From assembly GCA_036498205.1 (NCBI GenBank), contig DASXIC010000042.1:1-64000 (forward strand): a stretch of 64,000 nt of DNA, in the 5' to 3' direction. The first letter of the stretch is position 1, and each line of letters opens with the position of its first letter. The DNA comes from AV69 sp036498205 (GTDB lineage: Bacteria > Verrucomicrobiota > Verrucomicrobiia > Chthoniobacterales > UBA10450). The position numbers were made by a program, and so were the translations under genes. Below, one piece after another: positions 7,276-15,656 of the stretch. The notes under the pieces were generated by a model. It searched no databases. It had not been told where the DNA came from and saw only the letters and a program-made list of their open reading frames with translations.

Positions 7276-8274
7276 ATGACAATGAAACCCGAGAATGTCG
7301 ATATGAAAACGAAGCAACTCGGTAACTCCGACTTGTTTATCACTTCAGTCGGCTTCGGCGCCTGGGCTATTGGTGGAGATGGCTGGGAATTTGGCTGGGG
7401 TGAACAGGATGATAAGGCTTCTGTCGCCGCGATTCATCGCGCGCTCGAGCTGGGCGTCAACTGGATCGACACCGCGGCCGTTTACGGCATGGGACATTCC
7501 GAGGAAGTGGTCGCTGATGCCTTGAGGAGCTGGCCGGGACGACGCCCGTACGTTTTTACCAAATGCGGTCTCCGATGGGATGAACAGGGATATATTCATC
7601 GCTCCCTAAACGCAGACTCAATCCGCCGCGAATGCGAGGACAGCCTGCGCCGGCTGAACGTGGATGTCATCGATCTCTATCAAATCCATTGGCCAACGGA
7701 GGATTTGGAAGACGGCTGGGGCACAATGGCCCAGCTGCAAAAAGAAGGAAAGGTCCGATGGATCGGCGTTTCTAACTTCAATGTAGAGGAACTTCGTCGA
7801 GCACAAACGATCGCTCCGATCACGTCGCTACAGCCTCCGTATTCGTTAGTTCGCCGCGAAGTGGAGAAAGAGATTCTGCCTTATTGCCGCTCTAACGGAC
7901 TCGGCGCAATTGCCTATTCCCCGATGGCATCGGGGTTGTTGACCGGAGCAATGACGCGTGAACGCGTGACCAGTCTTCCGGCCAGCGATTGGCGAAGTCG
8001 CGACATCGAGTTTAAGGAACCGAGGCTGTCGGAAAATCTCGCTCTCGTTGAGCGTCTGCGACAAGTAGGCCAGCGCCACGGACGGCCGCCCGGTCAGGTT
8101 GCAATCGCGTGGGTGCTTCAAAATCCAGCCGTGACTGGCGCCATCGTTGGCGCTCGCAACGCGAAGCAAGTCGAAGGAAACGTCGGCGCGGCTAATTTCC
8201 ATCTAACGGATGATGAAATCACGCAAATCGAAGGCAAGAATGTGCGGGCACAGGAGTTAGTCAACGCAGCTTAA
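7276..8274 (+). CDS. Aldo/keto reductase
   Basis: An NAD(P)H-dependent reductase of the AKR superfamily (TIM barrel), 332 residues. The catalytic tetrad is visible: Asp and Tyr in DTAAVYG, Lys in FTKCGL and His in QIHWP. The C-terminal cofactor region GAIVGARNAKQVEGN is typical. Start choice is open between 7276, 7282 (AGG seven bases upstream) and 7303, where MKTKQLGNSDL resembles the usual family start. Substrate unknown. It lies 13 bases upstream of a second oxidoreductase, suggesting a shared transcript. Confidence 0.88.
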   Translation: MTMKPENVDMKTKQLGNSDLFITSVGFGAWAIGGDGWEFGWGEQDDKASVAAIHRALELGVNWIDTAAVYGMGHSEEVVADALRSWPGRRPYVFTKCGLRWDEQGYIHRSLNADSIRRECEDSLRRLNVDVIDLYQIHWPTEDLEDGWGTMAQLQKEGKVRWIGVSNFNVEELRRAQTIAPITSLQPPYSLVRREVEKEILPYCRSNGLGAIAYSPMASGLLTGAMTRERVTSLPASDWRSRDIEFKEPRLSENLALVERLRQVGQRHGRPPGQVAIAWVLQNPAVTGAIVGARNAKQVEGNVGAANFHLTDDEITQIEGKNVRAQELVNAA

Positions 8275-8287
8275 GAGAGGAGCGAAA

Positions 8288-9220
8288 ATGAGAATTGGAT
8301 TCATTGGTTTAGGAATCATGGGGAGCCGCATGGCGGCGAACCTGCAAAAACACGGCTACGATTTGGTCGTATTCAATCGAACTCGTGCCAAAGCGCAGCC
8401 GCTGATCGACAAGGGCGCGACATTCGCGGAATCTCCGCCAAAAGTTGCAGAGCGAGTGGACGTACTGTTCACAATGCTGGCACATCCTGAGGCGGTAGAG
8501 CAGGCGGCGTTGGGTCGCAGCAGTGGTTTTCTAACTCATCTCAAGCCGAATTCCCTTTGGGTAGATTGCAGTTCGGTTAATCCGTCCTTTTCTAAGAAAA
8601 TGGCCGGAGAAGCAGCGGCGCGGCAGATTCGCTTTATTGATGCGCCCGTCACCGGGTCCGCACCTGCGGCGGCAGAAGCCAAGCTTGTTTTCTGGGTCGG
8701 GGCTGATCCTGCCGACCTCGAACGAGTTCATCCGTTGCTGATGTGCATGGGCAACAAAATTGTTCACACAGGGGGACATGGGATGGGCACTTCTATGAAA
8801 ATGGTGGTCAATCTCTTGTTAGGTGCAGGAATGGCGTCCTTTGCCGAAGCACTGGCCCTTGGCCGAGGACTCGGCCTCTCGCAGAAGATGTTGTTTGATT
8901 CACTGCTCGGCGCGCCTGCGGTCGCGCCCTTTCTCGCGTTGAAGCGCGAGAAGATCGAGACCGGGAACTACGAAGCTGAATTCCCGTTGCGGTGGATGCA
9001 GAAGGATATGCAACTTGCCACGGTCAGCGCATACGAATCCGGTGTGGCAATGCCATTGGCGAACGTGACCAAAGAAATCTATCGGCTGGCGATGCGCGAC
9101 GGACACGACACCCAGGATTTCTCGGCCATCTACGACTACCTGACTAACAATCACGACGTCACCACGATCAGCCAAAAGTCGCGTCCTCCCGCACTGGCGC
9201 AGCTTCGTTTAGCCAGCTGA
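8288..9220 (+). CDS. 3-hydroxyisobutyrate dehydrogenase-family NAD(P)-dependent reductase
   Basis: A beta-hydroxyacid dehydrogenase of 310 residues. The Rossmann motif GLGIMGSRMAANL is at the N-terminus, the substrate motif APVTGSAPAAAE near residue 118, and the catalytic lysine in GTSMKMVVN near 170. The sequence is closest in style to the GLYR (glyoxylate/succinic semialdehyde reductase) branch, so reduction of glyoxylate or a related short aldehyde acid is possible; this is inferred from family flavour only. GAGAGGAGC upstream is a good ribosome site. Confidence 0.88.
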   Translation: MRIGFIGLGIMGSRMAANLQKHGYDLVVFNRTRAKAQPLIDKGATFAESPPKVAERVDVLFTMLAHPEAVEQAALGRSSGFLTHLKPNSLWVDCSSVNPSFSKKMAGEAAARQIRFIDAPVTGSAPAAAEAKLVFWVGADPADLERVHPLLMCMGNKIVHTGGHGMGTSMKMVVNLLLGAGMASFAEALALGRGLGLSQKMLFDSLLGAPAVAPFLALKREKIETGNYEAEFPLRWMQKDMQLATVSAYESGVAMPLANVTKEIYRLAMRDGHDTQDFSAIYDYLTNNHDVTTISQKSRPPALAQLRLAS

Positions 9221-9271
9221 AATACCGGCTTCTATAAGTATGGAAGCGCTGCTTACACTCGGATAGATAGG

Positions 9272-10549
9272 GTGAGAAACGTTTTGATCCTTGTTGTGAT
9301 GCTAGCAGGGATTACCGGACTGATCTCAGGCTGCGAACGGTCGATCAAAAAGGCGAGCCAGCAGCTACCACTCATTCCAGAAACGGATCCCCTGGCGCAG
9401 CCAAAGTCGCTGCAACAAATCGGCCTACCGACTGAGATGACTCGTGCAGTGATCCCGGTGGATAACCCACAGACCCCTGAGAAAATTTCCCTGGGGCAGC
9501 GACTCTTTTTTGACCGTCGCTTGTCCGCTGATGGTACTGTTTCGTGCAGCACATGTCATGATCCGGCGCTTGCCTTCACCGACAGGAAGCCTACTTCTGT
9601 TGGCATCAAAGGTCGCGTCGGCCAACGCAACGCACCGACTGTTCTAAACGCTCTCTATAATAAGACGCAGTTCTGGGACGGCCGAGTAAACACGCTCGAG
9701 GAACAGGCCGTGCTGCCGATCGTCAATAGCGTTGAAATGGGGAATGCTAGCCTGGACGCCGCTGTCGCCCCGATCGCAACTGTCAAAGAATACCAGCAAG
9801 CATTCCAGCGTATATTTGGTCGCCCACCCAATGGCCCCGATCTGCTGCGAGCAATCGCATCCTACGAACGCACACAATTATCGTTTGATTCTCCGTTCGA
9901 TCACTTCATCGCTGGAGAGGCGAACGCAATCAGTGAGTCGGCGAAACACGGCTGGGAGCTTTTCAATACCCAGGCCCGCTGCAACAAATGCCACGCGTTA
10001 ACGGAAACAACGCGGGACGTCACGAACTTAATCGATAACGACTTTCACAATATCGGTGTGCTCGTCGTCCGACACAACGTTGTCTCGTTGGCCCGCCAGG
10101 CCGAGCAGCTCATTAAGACAGGCGATACGTCCGCCATCGATCACGCCGCCATCCAGGCGGAGATGTCAGCACTGGGCCGCTTTCTCATCACCAAACAGGA
10201 AAAGGACATTGCCTCCTTCAAGACACCAAACATACGCAACGTGCTGGTAACCGGACCCTATTTTCATGATGGTTCGCAGGAGACTCTTTGGGATGTAGTC
10301 GATCATTATAACAAAGGCGCCGGGCTGCAGGATCCATATCTCGATCAGGATATCCAGCCGCTTGCCCTGACCGAGAATGATATCGACGATCTCGTGGCTT
10401 TCATGGCCTCGCTCACGAGCCCCAACTACAAAGAGCAAGGAGCGTCGGAGTTGGCACGCCAGCGCGCCCTTTCCCGAACCACCCGGCCGCAGCGCGACAC
10501 CGCTCGGGCCTTTGGCCCTAAACAGGCCCAGCCCTCTCTGCCCAAGTAG
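9272..10549 (+). CDS. Di-haem cytochrome c peroxidase (CcpA/MauG family) lipoprotein
   Basis: Starts with GTG. An N-terminal lipobox LISGC places Cys21 as the lipid anchor, so this is a periplasm-facing lipoprotein. Two haem-binding motifs are present: CSTCH (92-96) and CNKCH (237-241). The 425-residue length and sequences such as LFFDRRLSADGTVSCSTCHD, FWDGRV and FKTPNIRNV are typical of bacterial cytochrome c peroxidases. It would reduce hydrogen peroxide using electrons from the respiratory chain, though MauG-like oxidation cannot be excluded. A terminator hairpin overlaps its stop. Confidence 0.92.
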   Translation: MRNVLILVVMLAGITGLISGCERSIKKASQQLPLIPETDPLAQPKSLQQIGLPTEMTRAVIPVDNPQTPEKISLGQRLFFDRRLSADGTVSCSTCHDPALAFTDRKPTSVGIKGRVGQRNAPTVLNALYNKTQFWDGRVNTLEEQAVLPIVNSVEMGNASLDAAVAPIATVKEYQQAFQRIFGRPPNGPDLLRAIASYERTQLSFDSPFDHFIAGEANAISESAKHGWELFNTQARCNKCHALTETTRDVTNLIDNDFHNIGVLVVRHNVVSLARQAEQLIKTGDTSAIDHAAIQAEMSALGRFLITKQEKDIASFKTPNIRNVLVTGPYFHDGSQETLWDVVDHYNKGAGLQDPYLDQDIQPLALTENDIDDLVAFMASLTSPNYKEQGASELARQRALSRTTRPQRDTARAFGPKQAQPSLPK

Positions 10550-10589
10550 GCTAAACAGGGGGGAGGTTTAGGCCTACGTCGGATTTTTT
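10546..10589 (+). terminator. Probable rho-independent terminator of the peroxidase gene
   Basis: Arms GTAGGCTAAAC (10546-10556) and GTTTAGGCCTAC (10566-10577) pair with one bulged base around a nine-base loop. A run of six T residues lies at 10584-10589. The left arm includes the TAG stop codon of the peroxidase gene. The spacing of six bases between stem and T-run is longer than ideal. Confidence 0.5.
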
Positions 10590-10691
10590 CTCGCGCAACT
10601 GATCCACAATCACAAGTCCATTTCAACATACGACGTCAATGAATGGAACCCTACCATCTTCGGCATCTGCGACTCAGACGACACCTTTACA

Positions 10692-11666
10692 ATGAAAGCC
10701 TTGTACTTTCGCGAGACCGGCTCTCTAGATAATCTTCGCGTTGAGGACGTCGAAGTCCCGCGCGTCGACCCTCACGGTGGTGAGGTTCTGGTTCGGGTAC
10801 GCGCCGCTGCCATCAATCCGAGCGACCCCAAAAGCGTCCTCGGAAAAATCTCGGAGACCAAACCTCCTCGAGTGCCGGGAAGGGATTTCGCCGGCATCGT
10901 TATTGAAGGTCCAGTGACATGGAAAGAGAAAGAAGTTTTTGGAACCGGCGGAAACCTGGGGTTTGGACGGAATGGTTCACATGCAGAGTTTGTATCCGTG
11001 CCGGTGGAGGCCTTGGTTGAGAAACCCAAGCAGCTCAGTTTCGAACAAGCTGCTACTTTAGGCTTGGGTTATGTGACTGCATGGAGCGCGATGGTGACGG
11101 CGGGTCGGGTATCCTCCAATGACATTGTGCTGGTGCTCGGAGCGACGGGCGCGGTCGGATCCGCTGCGGTAAAAATAGCCAAGCATATTGGCGCTAAGAG
11201 AGTCATCGGCGTTCTCAGAAAGGAAGCCGACCGCGTTAGGATCGACGGCATCCCTTCCGATGACTGGCTTGTTTTGGAAAAGGAACCTCTTCCCAAAGGT
11301 CTTGTTGAAATCACGCAAGGCAAAGGAGCGGACCTCGTTCTTGATGTGGTGGGAGGATCATCCTTTGAGTCAGTGAACCAATGCCTGGCTCATCGTGGAC
11401 GTCACGTAGTAATCGCATCGATCGAGCCGAGAGTTTCGTTCAGTTTGGTAGACTTCTATCACTGTGAGGCACGGCTGATTGGCGTCGACACCTTGAAGCT
11501 TTCGTTCTCCGAGAGTGCGGGAGTTCTGCGAGAAATCGTCCCATTGGTGACCGCCGGCGTGCTAACGCCGCCTCAGTTAGATACTGTTGCTATCGAGCAA
11601 GGGCCGCGTGCTTACCGAGCCGTTCTGGAGGGAACCACGCCCCGCAAGCAAGTCATTCGGTTCTGA
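10692..11666 (+). CDS. Zinc-independent MDR-family quinone oxidoreductase-like protein
   Basis: 324 residues of the medium-chain dehydrogenase/reductase superfamily. The N-terminal GroES-like domain (AAAINPSDPKSVLGK, then VPGRDFAGIV) is followed by a Rossmann domain with VLGATGAVGSAAVKIAKHIGA near residues 145-165. The structural-zinc cysteines of alcohol dehydrogenases are absent, so NADPH:quinone or enone reductase activity is more likely. Substrate unknown. It stands alone after a terminator and faces a minus-strand gene. Confidence 0.85.
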   Translation: MKALYFRETGSLDNLRVEDVEVPRVDPHGGEVLVRVRAAAINPSDPKSVLGKISETKPPRVPGRDFAGIVIEGPVTWKEKEVFGTGGNLGFGRNGSHAEFVSVPVEALVEKPKQLSFEQAATLGLGYVTAWSAMVTAGRVSSNDIVLVLGATGAVGSAAVKIAKHIGAKRVIGVLRKEADRVRIDGIPSDDWLVLEKEPLPKGLVEITQGKGADLVLDVVGGSSFESVNQCLAHRGRHVVIASIEPRVSFSLVDFYHCEARLIGVDTLKLSFSESAGVLREIVPLVTAGVLTPPQLDTVAIEQGPRAYRAVLEGTTPRKQVIRF

Positions 11667-11698
11667 CCTTTCAACGATTAAAGGTTGCACGATGGCCG

Positions 11699-12553
11699 TT
11701 AACGATTTGTCGGCGTGCCGGGTTTAATGCGCTCCAGTTCGTGCAAATATAGTTGATTATCGGGAAATCGGTCGTGCAGTCCTCGCAAAAGTTCGCCGGC
11801 TTGGTCCAGGTTCTTGTCTCGCAAAGCGGCAACTGCCAGGAGGAGTTTTGCGAAAGGCTCGAGGTAATAACCGTGAAGTGCAGTCATGCGAAGCTCTTCG
11901 AGTCCTTTCTCGCGATCGATTCTCGACCCCGTAAGCCTGAGCAGAACGCGCATCGGAGTTGGCTTTAGACTTAATAAATAATTTTCCACGCCCAGGCCGA
12001 GATAAGCGTCAAATGCGTTCGGATCCACGGCCAGGAGTCTGTCTACATAGGGACGTCCTCGCTTGGTATAGCTAAGCGCGGCGAGATTCCGCTTCTCGAC
12101 GAGCGCGGCATAGTCGGCCCGCAGGCCGCAGACGAGAGCCTTCACGAACAGCGCAGTCCCATCATTGGGCGAATTCTGAAGAGCGGAATCGGCCAGGCGA
12201 TCGGCCTTATCGATCTGTTGGTTGAACTGCAGCCGCACTTGCGCGTCCGCTTGCAATTTCTTCCGGGCCGCAAACTGCGCGTCATCGACAAATAGCTCCG
12301 ATTCGAGTGCTCCCAAACGCGTTAGCTCGGAGAAGAGATAGGCGGCGGCATCAGACACCGGTCCGAGAGGATCGGTAGAATGCTCCTGCATCCATTGGCG
12401 GAAAACTCGATGAGCATCCTCGAATTCGAGGTCGTACATTTTGAGCCAACCACGATAAATCTCGTCGGTTCGGGGCAAGACCGAGTCTGCAGCGATGAGC
12501 GGCAAGATGCAGACGGCGGTGTTAAGGAGAGCGAGCACAACAATACGCGTCAC
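11699..12553 (-). CDS. Exported TPR-like protein, unknown function
   Basis: 284 residues with a signal peptide (MTRIVVLALLNTAVCILPLIAA). The rest is alpha-helical, with tetratricopeptide-like stretches (ADRLADSALQNSPNDGTALFVKALVCGLRADY; LLAVAALRDKNLDQAGELLRGLHDRFPDN) interrupted by a non-repeat middle. Probably a periplasmic scaffold. No close family recognised. It is monocistronic as far as can be seen. Confidence 0.7.
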   Translation of the reverse strand: MTRIVVLALLNTAVCILPLIAADSVLPRTDEIYRGWLKMYDLEFEDAHRVFRQWMQEHSTDPLGPVSDAAAYLFSELTRLGALESELFVDDAQFAARKKLQADAQVRLQFNQQIDKADRLADSALQNSPNDGTALFVKALVCGLRADYAALVEKRNLAALSYTKRGRPYVDRLLAVDPNAFDAYLGLGVENYLLSLKPTPMRVLLRLTGSRIDREKGLEELRMTALHGYYLEPFAKLLLAVAALRDKNLDQAGELLRGLHDRFPDNQLYLHELERIKPGTPTNR

Positions 12554-12892
12554 AAAATATATGAGTAATCGTTCTTCAGTTTTGTTCGTTAGCGAGCGCA
12601 GAAAATTACGCCCCCGTTAGTTGCATCAATATGTATCCCTATCGATTTAAGCCCGGTTTCCGCGCTTCACTTTGGAGCCTAAGAGATTCGCTGGCAATGC
12701 CAGCCTCGCCTGTAGAATGCTTATTCGCTTGCTTCACTGACTAGGATGTAAACACGTAAAGGGAGGGTCGCATTTACTGGCCCGCCAAGCCGTAATCTTG
12801 GAGCGCCTAACAGCAAGTGAAATCAAAGTCCGCCTGCGCTTCGCTTGCGGCGTGACAGAGCTTCGTTCTCCCCGACGCTCCAGGGAAAAATC
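12554..12892. other. Gap between the TPR gene and tRNA-Ala
   Basis: A 339-base interval with no credible open frame. It contains an 18-base copy of the tRNA-Ala 3' end (12673-12690, listed separately), an adjacent perfect hairpin GCTGGC-ATT-GCCAGC when read on the minus strand (about 12690-12704), and an imperfect CGCCTGCGCTTCGCTTGCGGCG-like palindrome near 12830-12851. Nothing else recognised. Confidence 0.5.
12673..12690 (-). other. tRNA-Ala 3'-end fragment (possible relic attachment site or tRNA remnant)
   Basis: Reads 16 of 18 bases identical to the 3' end of the neighbouring tRNA-Ala gene (12893-12910), in the same orientation: TGGAGCCTAAGAGATTCG against TGGAGCCTAGGGGATTCG on the plus strand. 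It lies about 200 bases beyond the tRNA 3' end. The match stops where the T-arm should continue. Confidence 0.5.
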
Positions 12893-12965
12893 TGGAGCCT
12901 AGGGGATTCGAACCCCTGACCTCCTCAATGCCATTGAGGCGCTCTACCAACTGAGCTAAGACCCC
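12893..12965 (-). tRNA. tRNA-Ala (anticodon GGC)
   Basis: The minus strand folds as a full cloverleaf of 73 bases. The acceptor arm is GGGGTCT with AGGCTCC, including the G3-U70 pair that identifies alanine tRNAs. It has a D-arm GCTC/GAGC, an anticodon arm CCTCA-ATGGCAT-TGAGG with anticodon GGC, and a T-arm AGGGG-TTCGAAT-CCCCT. The discriminator base is A and CCA is not encoded. A T5 run follows the 3' end on the minus strand. Confidence 0.97.
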
Positions 12966-13006
12966 GGAAGAATTTCAGATTGTAGATTCTCGATGGTTGA
13001 TTGCAA

Positions 13007-13816
13007 CTAGCGCCCAATAATCGAAATGTTGGCGCTGCTCGCCGTTTGTATCACATGATCTCTTTCCAGTAACAATGTCCGGCCCGCTTCGACCGCAATA
13101 ACCCGAATCTTTGTTTCGGCGGCGGTGCGGACAGTTTCAAGGCCAATCACTGGGACATCGAAACGCATGTCCTGGTTCGGCTTCGAGACTTTGATCGCAA
13201 TTGCACCGTCGCGCCCGAGCACACCGCCACGCCTGATCGTTTCATTTGTGCCATCAAATCCTTCTACCGCGAGCACGGTTCCGTTTTTGACCACAACAGT
13301 TTGTCCAATGTCGAGCGACGCGATCTCTTTAGCGATCTTCCAGCCAAACTCTATGTCGGATTTCTCTCGGCGCGATAGTTTTGGACCTGCGATCAGTCCT
13401 TCGGCCGCTAAAAAATTCTCGAGAAATGTCGTTGCTGGCAACAACCTGACTCCGATTTTTTCCAACTCGGCGCCAATTGCGGTAAAAATAGACTCGGCAT
13501 TGCGACGTTTTAGTTTAGCTAGCAGCAGGAGAGCGCGCCAATCCGGTTGCAAATCGAATAGATTTCGCGGAGCGATCTGCCCCGCCATAATCGCCTGACG
13601 TAATCCTGATTCGCGCAATGCCGAGAGCATTCGATTCAGCTGCCCCACGCGCAGCCAGGAAATCTCATCAACGAATTCGGCCAATCTTGGGTCTGTTTCC
13701 GCAGTAAAAGCGACAGCGGTAATCTTTCGAACGCCGCTCGAGCGCGCTGCTTGTGCCAGTACCTGCGGATAGGCGCCGTTGCCGGCGATTATTCCGAGAT
13801 GATCGAGCGACTGCAA
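13007..13816 (-). CDS. lpxI: UDP-2,3-diacylglucosamine pyrophosphatase LpxI
   Basis: A lipid A pathway enzyme that hydrolyses UDP-2,3-diacylglucosamine to lipid X, replacing LpxH. The 269-residue protein matches the LpxI (DUF1009) family: N-terminal LGIIAGNGAYPQVLAQAARS, central LRQAIMAGQIAPRNLF and C-terminal GTVLAVEGFDGTNETIRRGG with the conserved catalytic-region aspartate. It follows atpC by 19 bases and may be the last gene of the ATP synthase transcript. lpxB is elsewhere in the window (49674-50789). Confidence 0.9.
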   Translation of the reverse strand: MQSLDHLGIIAGNGAYPQVLAQAARSSGVRKITAVAFTAETDPRLAEFVDEISWLRVGQLNRMLSALRESGLRQAIMAGQIAPRNLFDLQPDWRALLLLAKLKRRNAESIFTAIGAELEKIGVRLLPATTFLENFLAAEGLIAGPKLSRREKSDIEFGWKIAKEIASLDIGQTVVVKNGTVLAVEGFDGTNETIRRGGVLGRDGAIAIKVSKPNQDMRFDVPVIGLETVRTAAETKIRVIAVEAGRTLLLERDHVIQTASSANISIIGR

Positions 13817-13835
13817 AATTCGCGCAGCGGAACTC

Positions 13836-14243
13836 TTAAGAGTGGCGGCGACGCTTCACGTGCAACTGGGCCAGTGCTTTGCTCAAGGTTGCCTGCAGCG
13901 CTGCGACTTCCTCTTTGCTGTGATCTTCCTTCATCGCTGACTGCGCGCGCGCAACTGCTTCTTCGGCGGCGTGCTCATCGATTTGCTCAGAACCGAGCGC
14001 CATGTCGGTAAGGACAGAAACCCGGTCCGCTGTTATTTCGATAAATCCCTCCCCGACGGCGAGAGAACTTACCCGACCGTCCTTTATGACGCGCAATTCC
14101 CCCGGCTTTAAAATCGTAAGCAAAGGGACATGCTTCGGATAAACGCCAAGATCGCCTTCCGACCCGGGAAGCGTGACCATCTCGACATTCTCCGAATAAG
14201 CCGTAGTTTCAGGTGTAACTATCTCAAGACGTAGCGTTGCCAT
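13836..14243 (-). CDS. atpC: ATP synthase epsilon subunit
   Basis: 135 residues, full family length, with an N-terminal beta-sandwich (LRLEIVTPETTAYSENVEMVTLPGSEGDLGV) and a C-terminal helical hairpin (residues about 88-133). Part of the F1 central stalk, with a regulatory role in rotation. Its start overlaps the atpD stop by one base. Last of the eight atp genes. Confidence 0.95.
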   Translation of the reverse strand: MATLRLEIVTPETTAYSENVEMVTLPGSEGDLGVYPKHVPLLTILKPGELRVIKDGRVSSLAVGEGFIEITADRVSVLTDMALGSEQIDEHAAEEAVARAQSAMKEDHSKEEVAALQATLSKALAQLHVKRRRHS

Positions 14244-15652
14244 CAGTTTTCGTTGATCTGGTCGATGCCGCCTTTCATGTAGAAATTCGTCTCCGGAACT
14301 TCGTCGTATTTGCCATCGAGAATCTCTTTAAAACCGCGCACCGTTTCAGCAATCGGCACGTATTGCCCCTTATGGCCGGTGAAAACTTCCGCGACATGAA
14401 ATGGCTGACTGAGAAAACGCTGGATCTTCCGCGCCCGGTAAACGGTCAGTTTGTCTTCCGGCGAAAGTTCGTCCATGCCGAGAATCGCGATGATGTCCTG
14501 CAAATCCTTATATCGTTGCAAAACGCGCTGCACGCCGCGTGCGACGTTGTAGTGATCTTCACCCACCACTTCTGGAGCAAGTGCCTTCGAGGTTGAGGCG
14601 AGCGGATCGACCGCCGGGTAAATTCCAAGCTCGGCAATCGAACGCTCAAGCACAATGGTGGAATCCAGGTGCGCAAACGTGTTCGCTGGCGCAGGATCGG
14701 TGAGATCGTCGGCCGGAACATAGACGGCCTGGAAAGAAGTAATCGATCCTTTGTGGGTGGAAGTAATTCGTTCCTGCAAATCGCCCATCTCCGCCGCCAG
14801 TGTCGGCTGATAGCCGACCGCGCTAGGCGTGCGTCCGAGCAAAGCAGATACTTCTGAGCCGGCTTGCGAGAAACGAAAGATATTGTCGATGAACAAAAGC
14901 ACATCCTGGCTTTTTTCATCACGGAAATATTCGGTCATCGCCAGGGCCGAGAGAGCTACGCGCAAACGCGCGCCGGGCGGCTCATTCATTTGTCCGAAGA
15001 CAAGCGCGACCTTGGATTTTGATAAGTCTTTCTGATCGATCACGCCGGCGTCGCTCATTTCCTTATAAAGGTCGTTGCCTTCGCGCGTCCGCTCCCCCAC
15101 CCCGGCAAATACGGAATAACCGCCATGCTTCATCGCGATGTTGTTAATCAGTTCCTGGATAATGACGGTCTTGCCCACGCCGGCACCGCCGAAGGCACCG
15201 ACTTTACCGCCACGGGTAAACGGGCAGACGAGGTCGATTACTTTGATCCCGGTTTCAAGAATCGATGCCGTTGTCTCCTGGTCGGTCAGGTCCGGCGATT
15301 TGCGATGAATCGGATAACGTTTGGTGAACTTAACCGGGCCGCGCTCGTCCACCGGATCGCCGGTAACGTTGAAGACACGACCGAGCACACCATCTCCAAC
15401 TGGCACACTGATCGGAGCGCCGGTGTCGCTCACTTTCATTCCTCGCTTCAGGCCTTCGGTGGAGGACATGGCGATTGATCTCGCCCAATTGTCACCGAGG
15501 TGCTGTTGCACTTCGAGCGTGAGCTTGGTCGGATTGCCATTCACTTCGTACTCGATTTCCAGGGCGTTGTAGATGCGCGGCAAACGCGCGCCTTCGGGAA
15601 ATTCCACATCGACCACCGGGCCGATTACCTGAACAATGTTACCTGTATTCAT
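14243..15652 (-). CDS. atpD: ATP synthase beta subunit
   Basis: The catalytic F1 subunit of 469 residues. The start at 15652 (MNTGNIVQVIGPVVDVEF) was preferred over an upstream ATG at 15694 that lies inside atpG. The P-loop GGAGVGKT and the GERTREGNDLY region are present. It makes ATP at the alpha/beta interface, driven by rotation of gamma. It lies four bases downstream of the atpG stop. Confidence 0.97.
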   Translation of the reverse strand: MNTGNIVQVIGPVVDVEFPEGARLPRIYNALEIEYEVNGNPTKLTLEVQQHLGDNWARSIAMSSTEGLKRGMKVSDTGAPISVPVGDGVLGRVFNVTGDPVDERGPVKFTKRYPIHRKSPDLTDQETTASILETGIKVIDLVCPFTRGGKVGAFGGAGVGKTVIIQELINNIAMKHGGYSVFAGVGERTREGNDLYKEMSDAGVIDQKDLSKSKVALVFGQMNEPPGARLRVALSALAMTEYFRDEKSQDVLLFIDNIFRFSQAGSEVSALLGRTPSAVGYQPTLAAEMGDLQERITSTHKGSITSFQAVYVPADDLTDPAPANTFAHLDSTIVLERSIAELGIYPAVDPLASTSKALAPEVVGEDHYNVARGVQRVLQRYKDLQDIIAILGMDELSPEDKLTVYRARKIQRFLSQPFHVAEVFTGHKGQYVPIAETVRGFKEILDGKYDEVPETNFYMKGGIDQINEN

Positions 15653-15656
15653 AAAT

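Noticed and set aside
11665..11690. Inverted repeat ACCTTT...AAAGGT between convergent genes
   Set aside because: Only six A/T-rich pairs with a large loop and no T-run; too weak to call a terminator.
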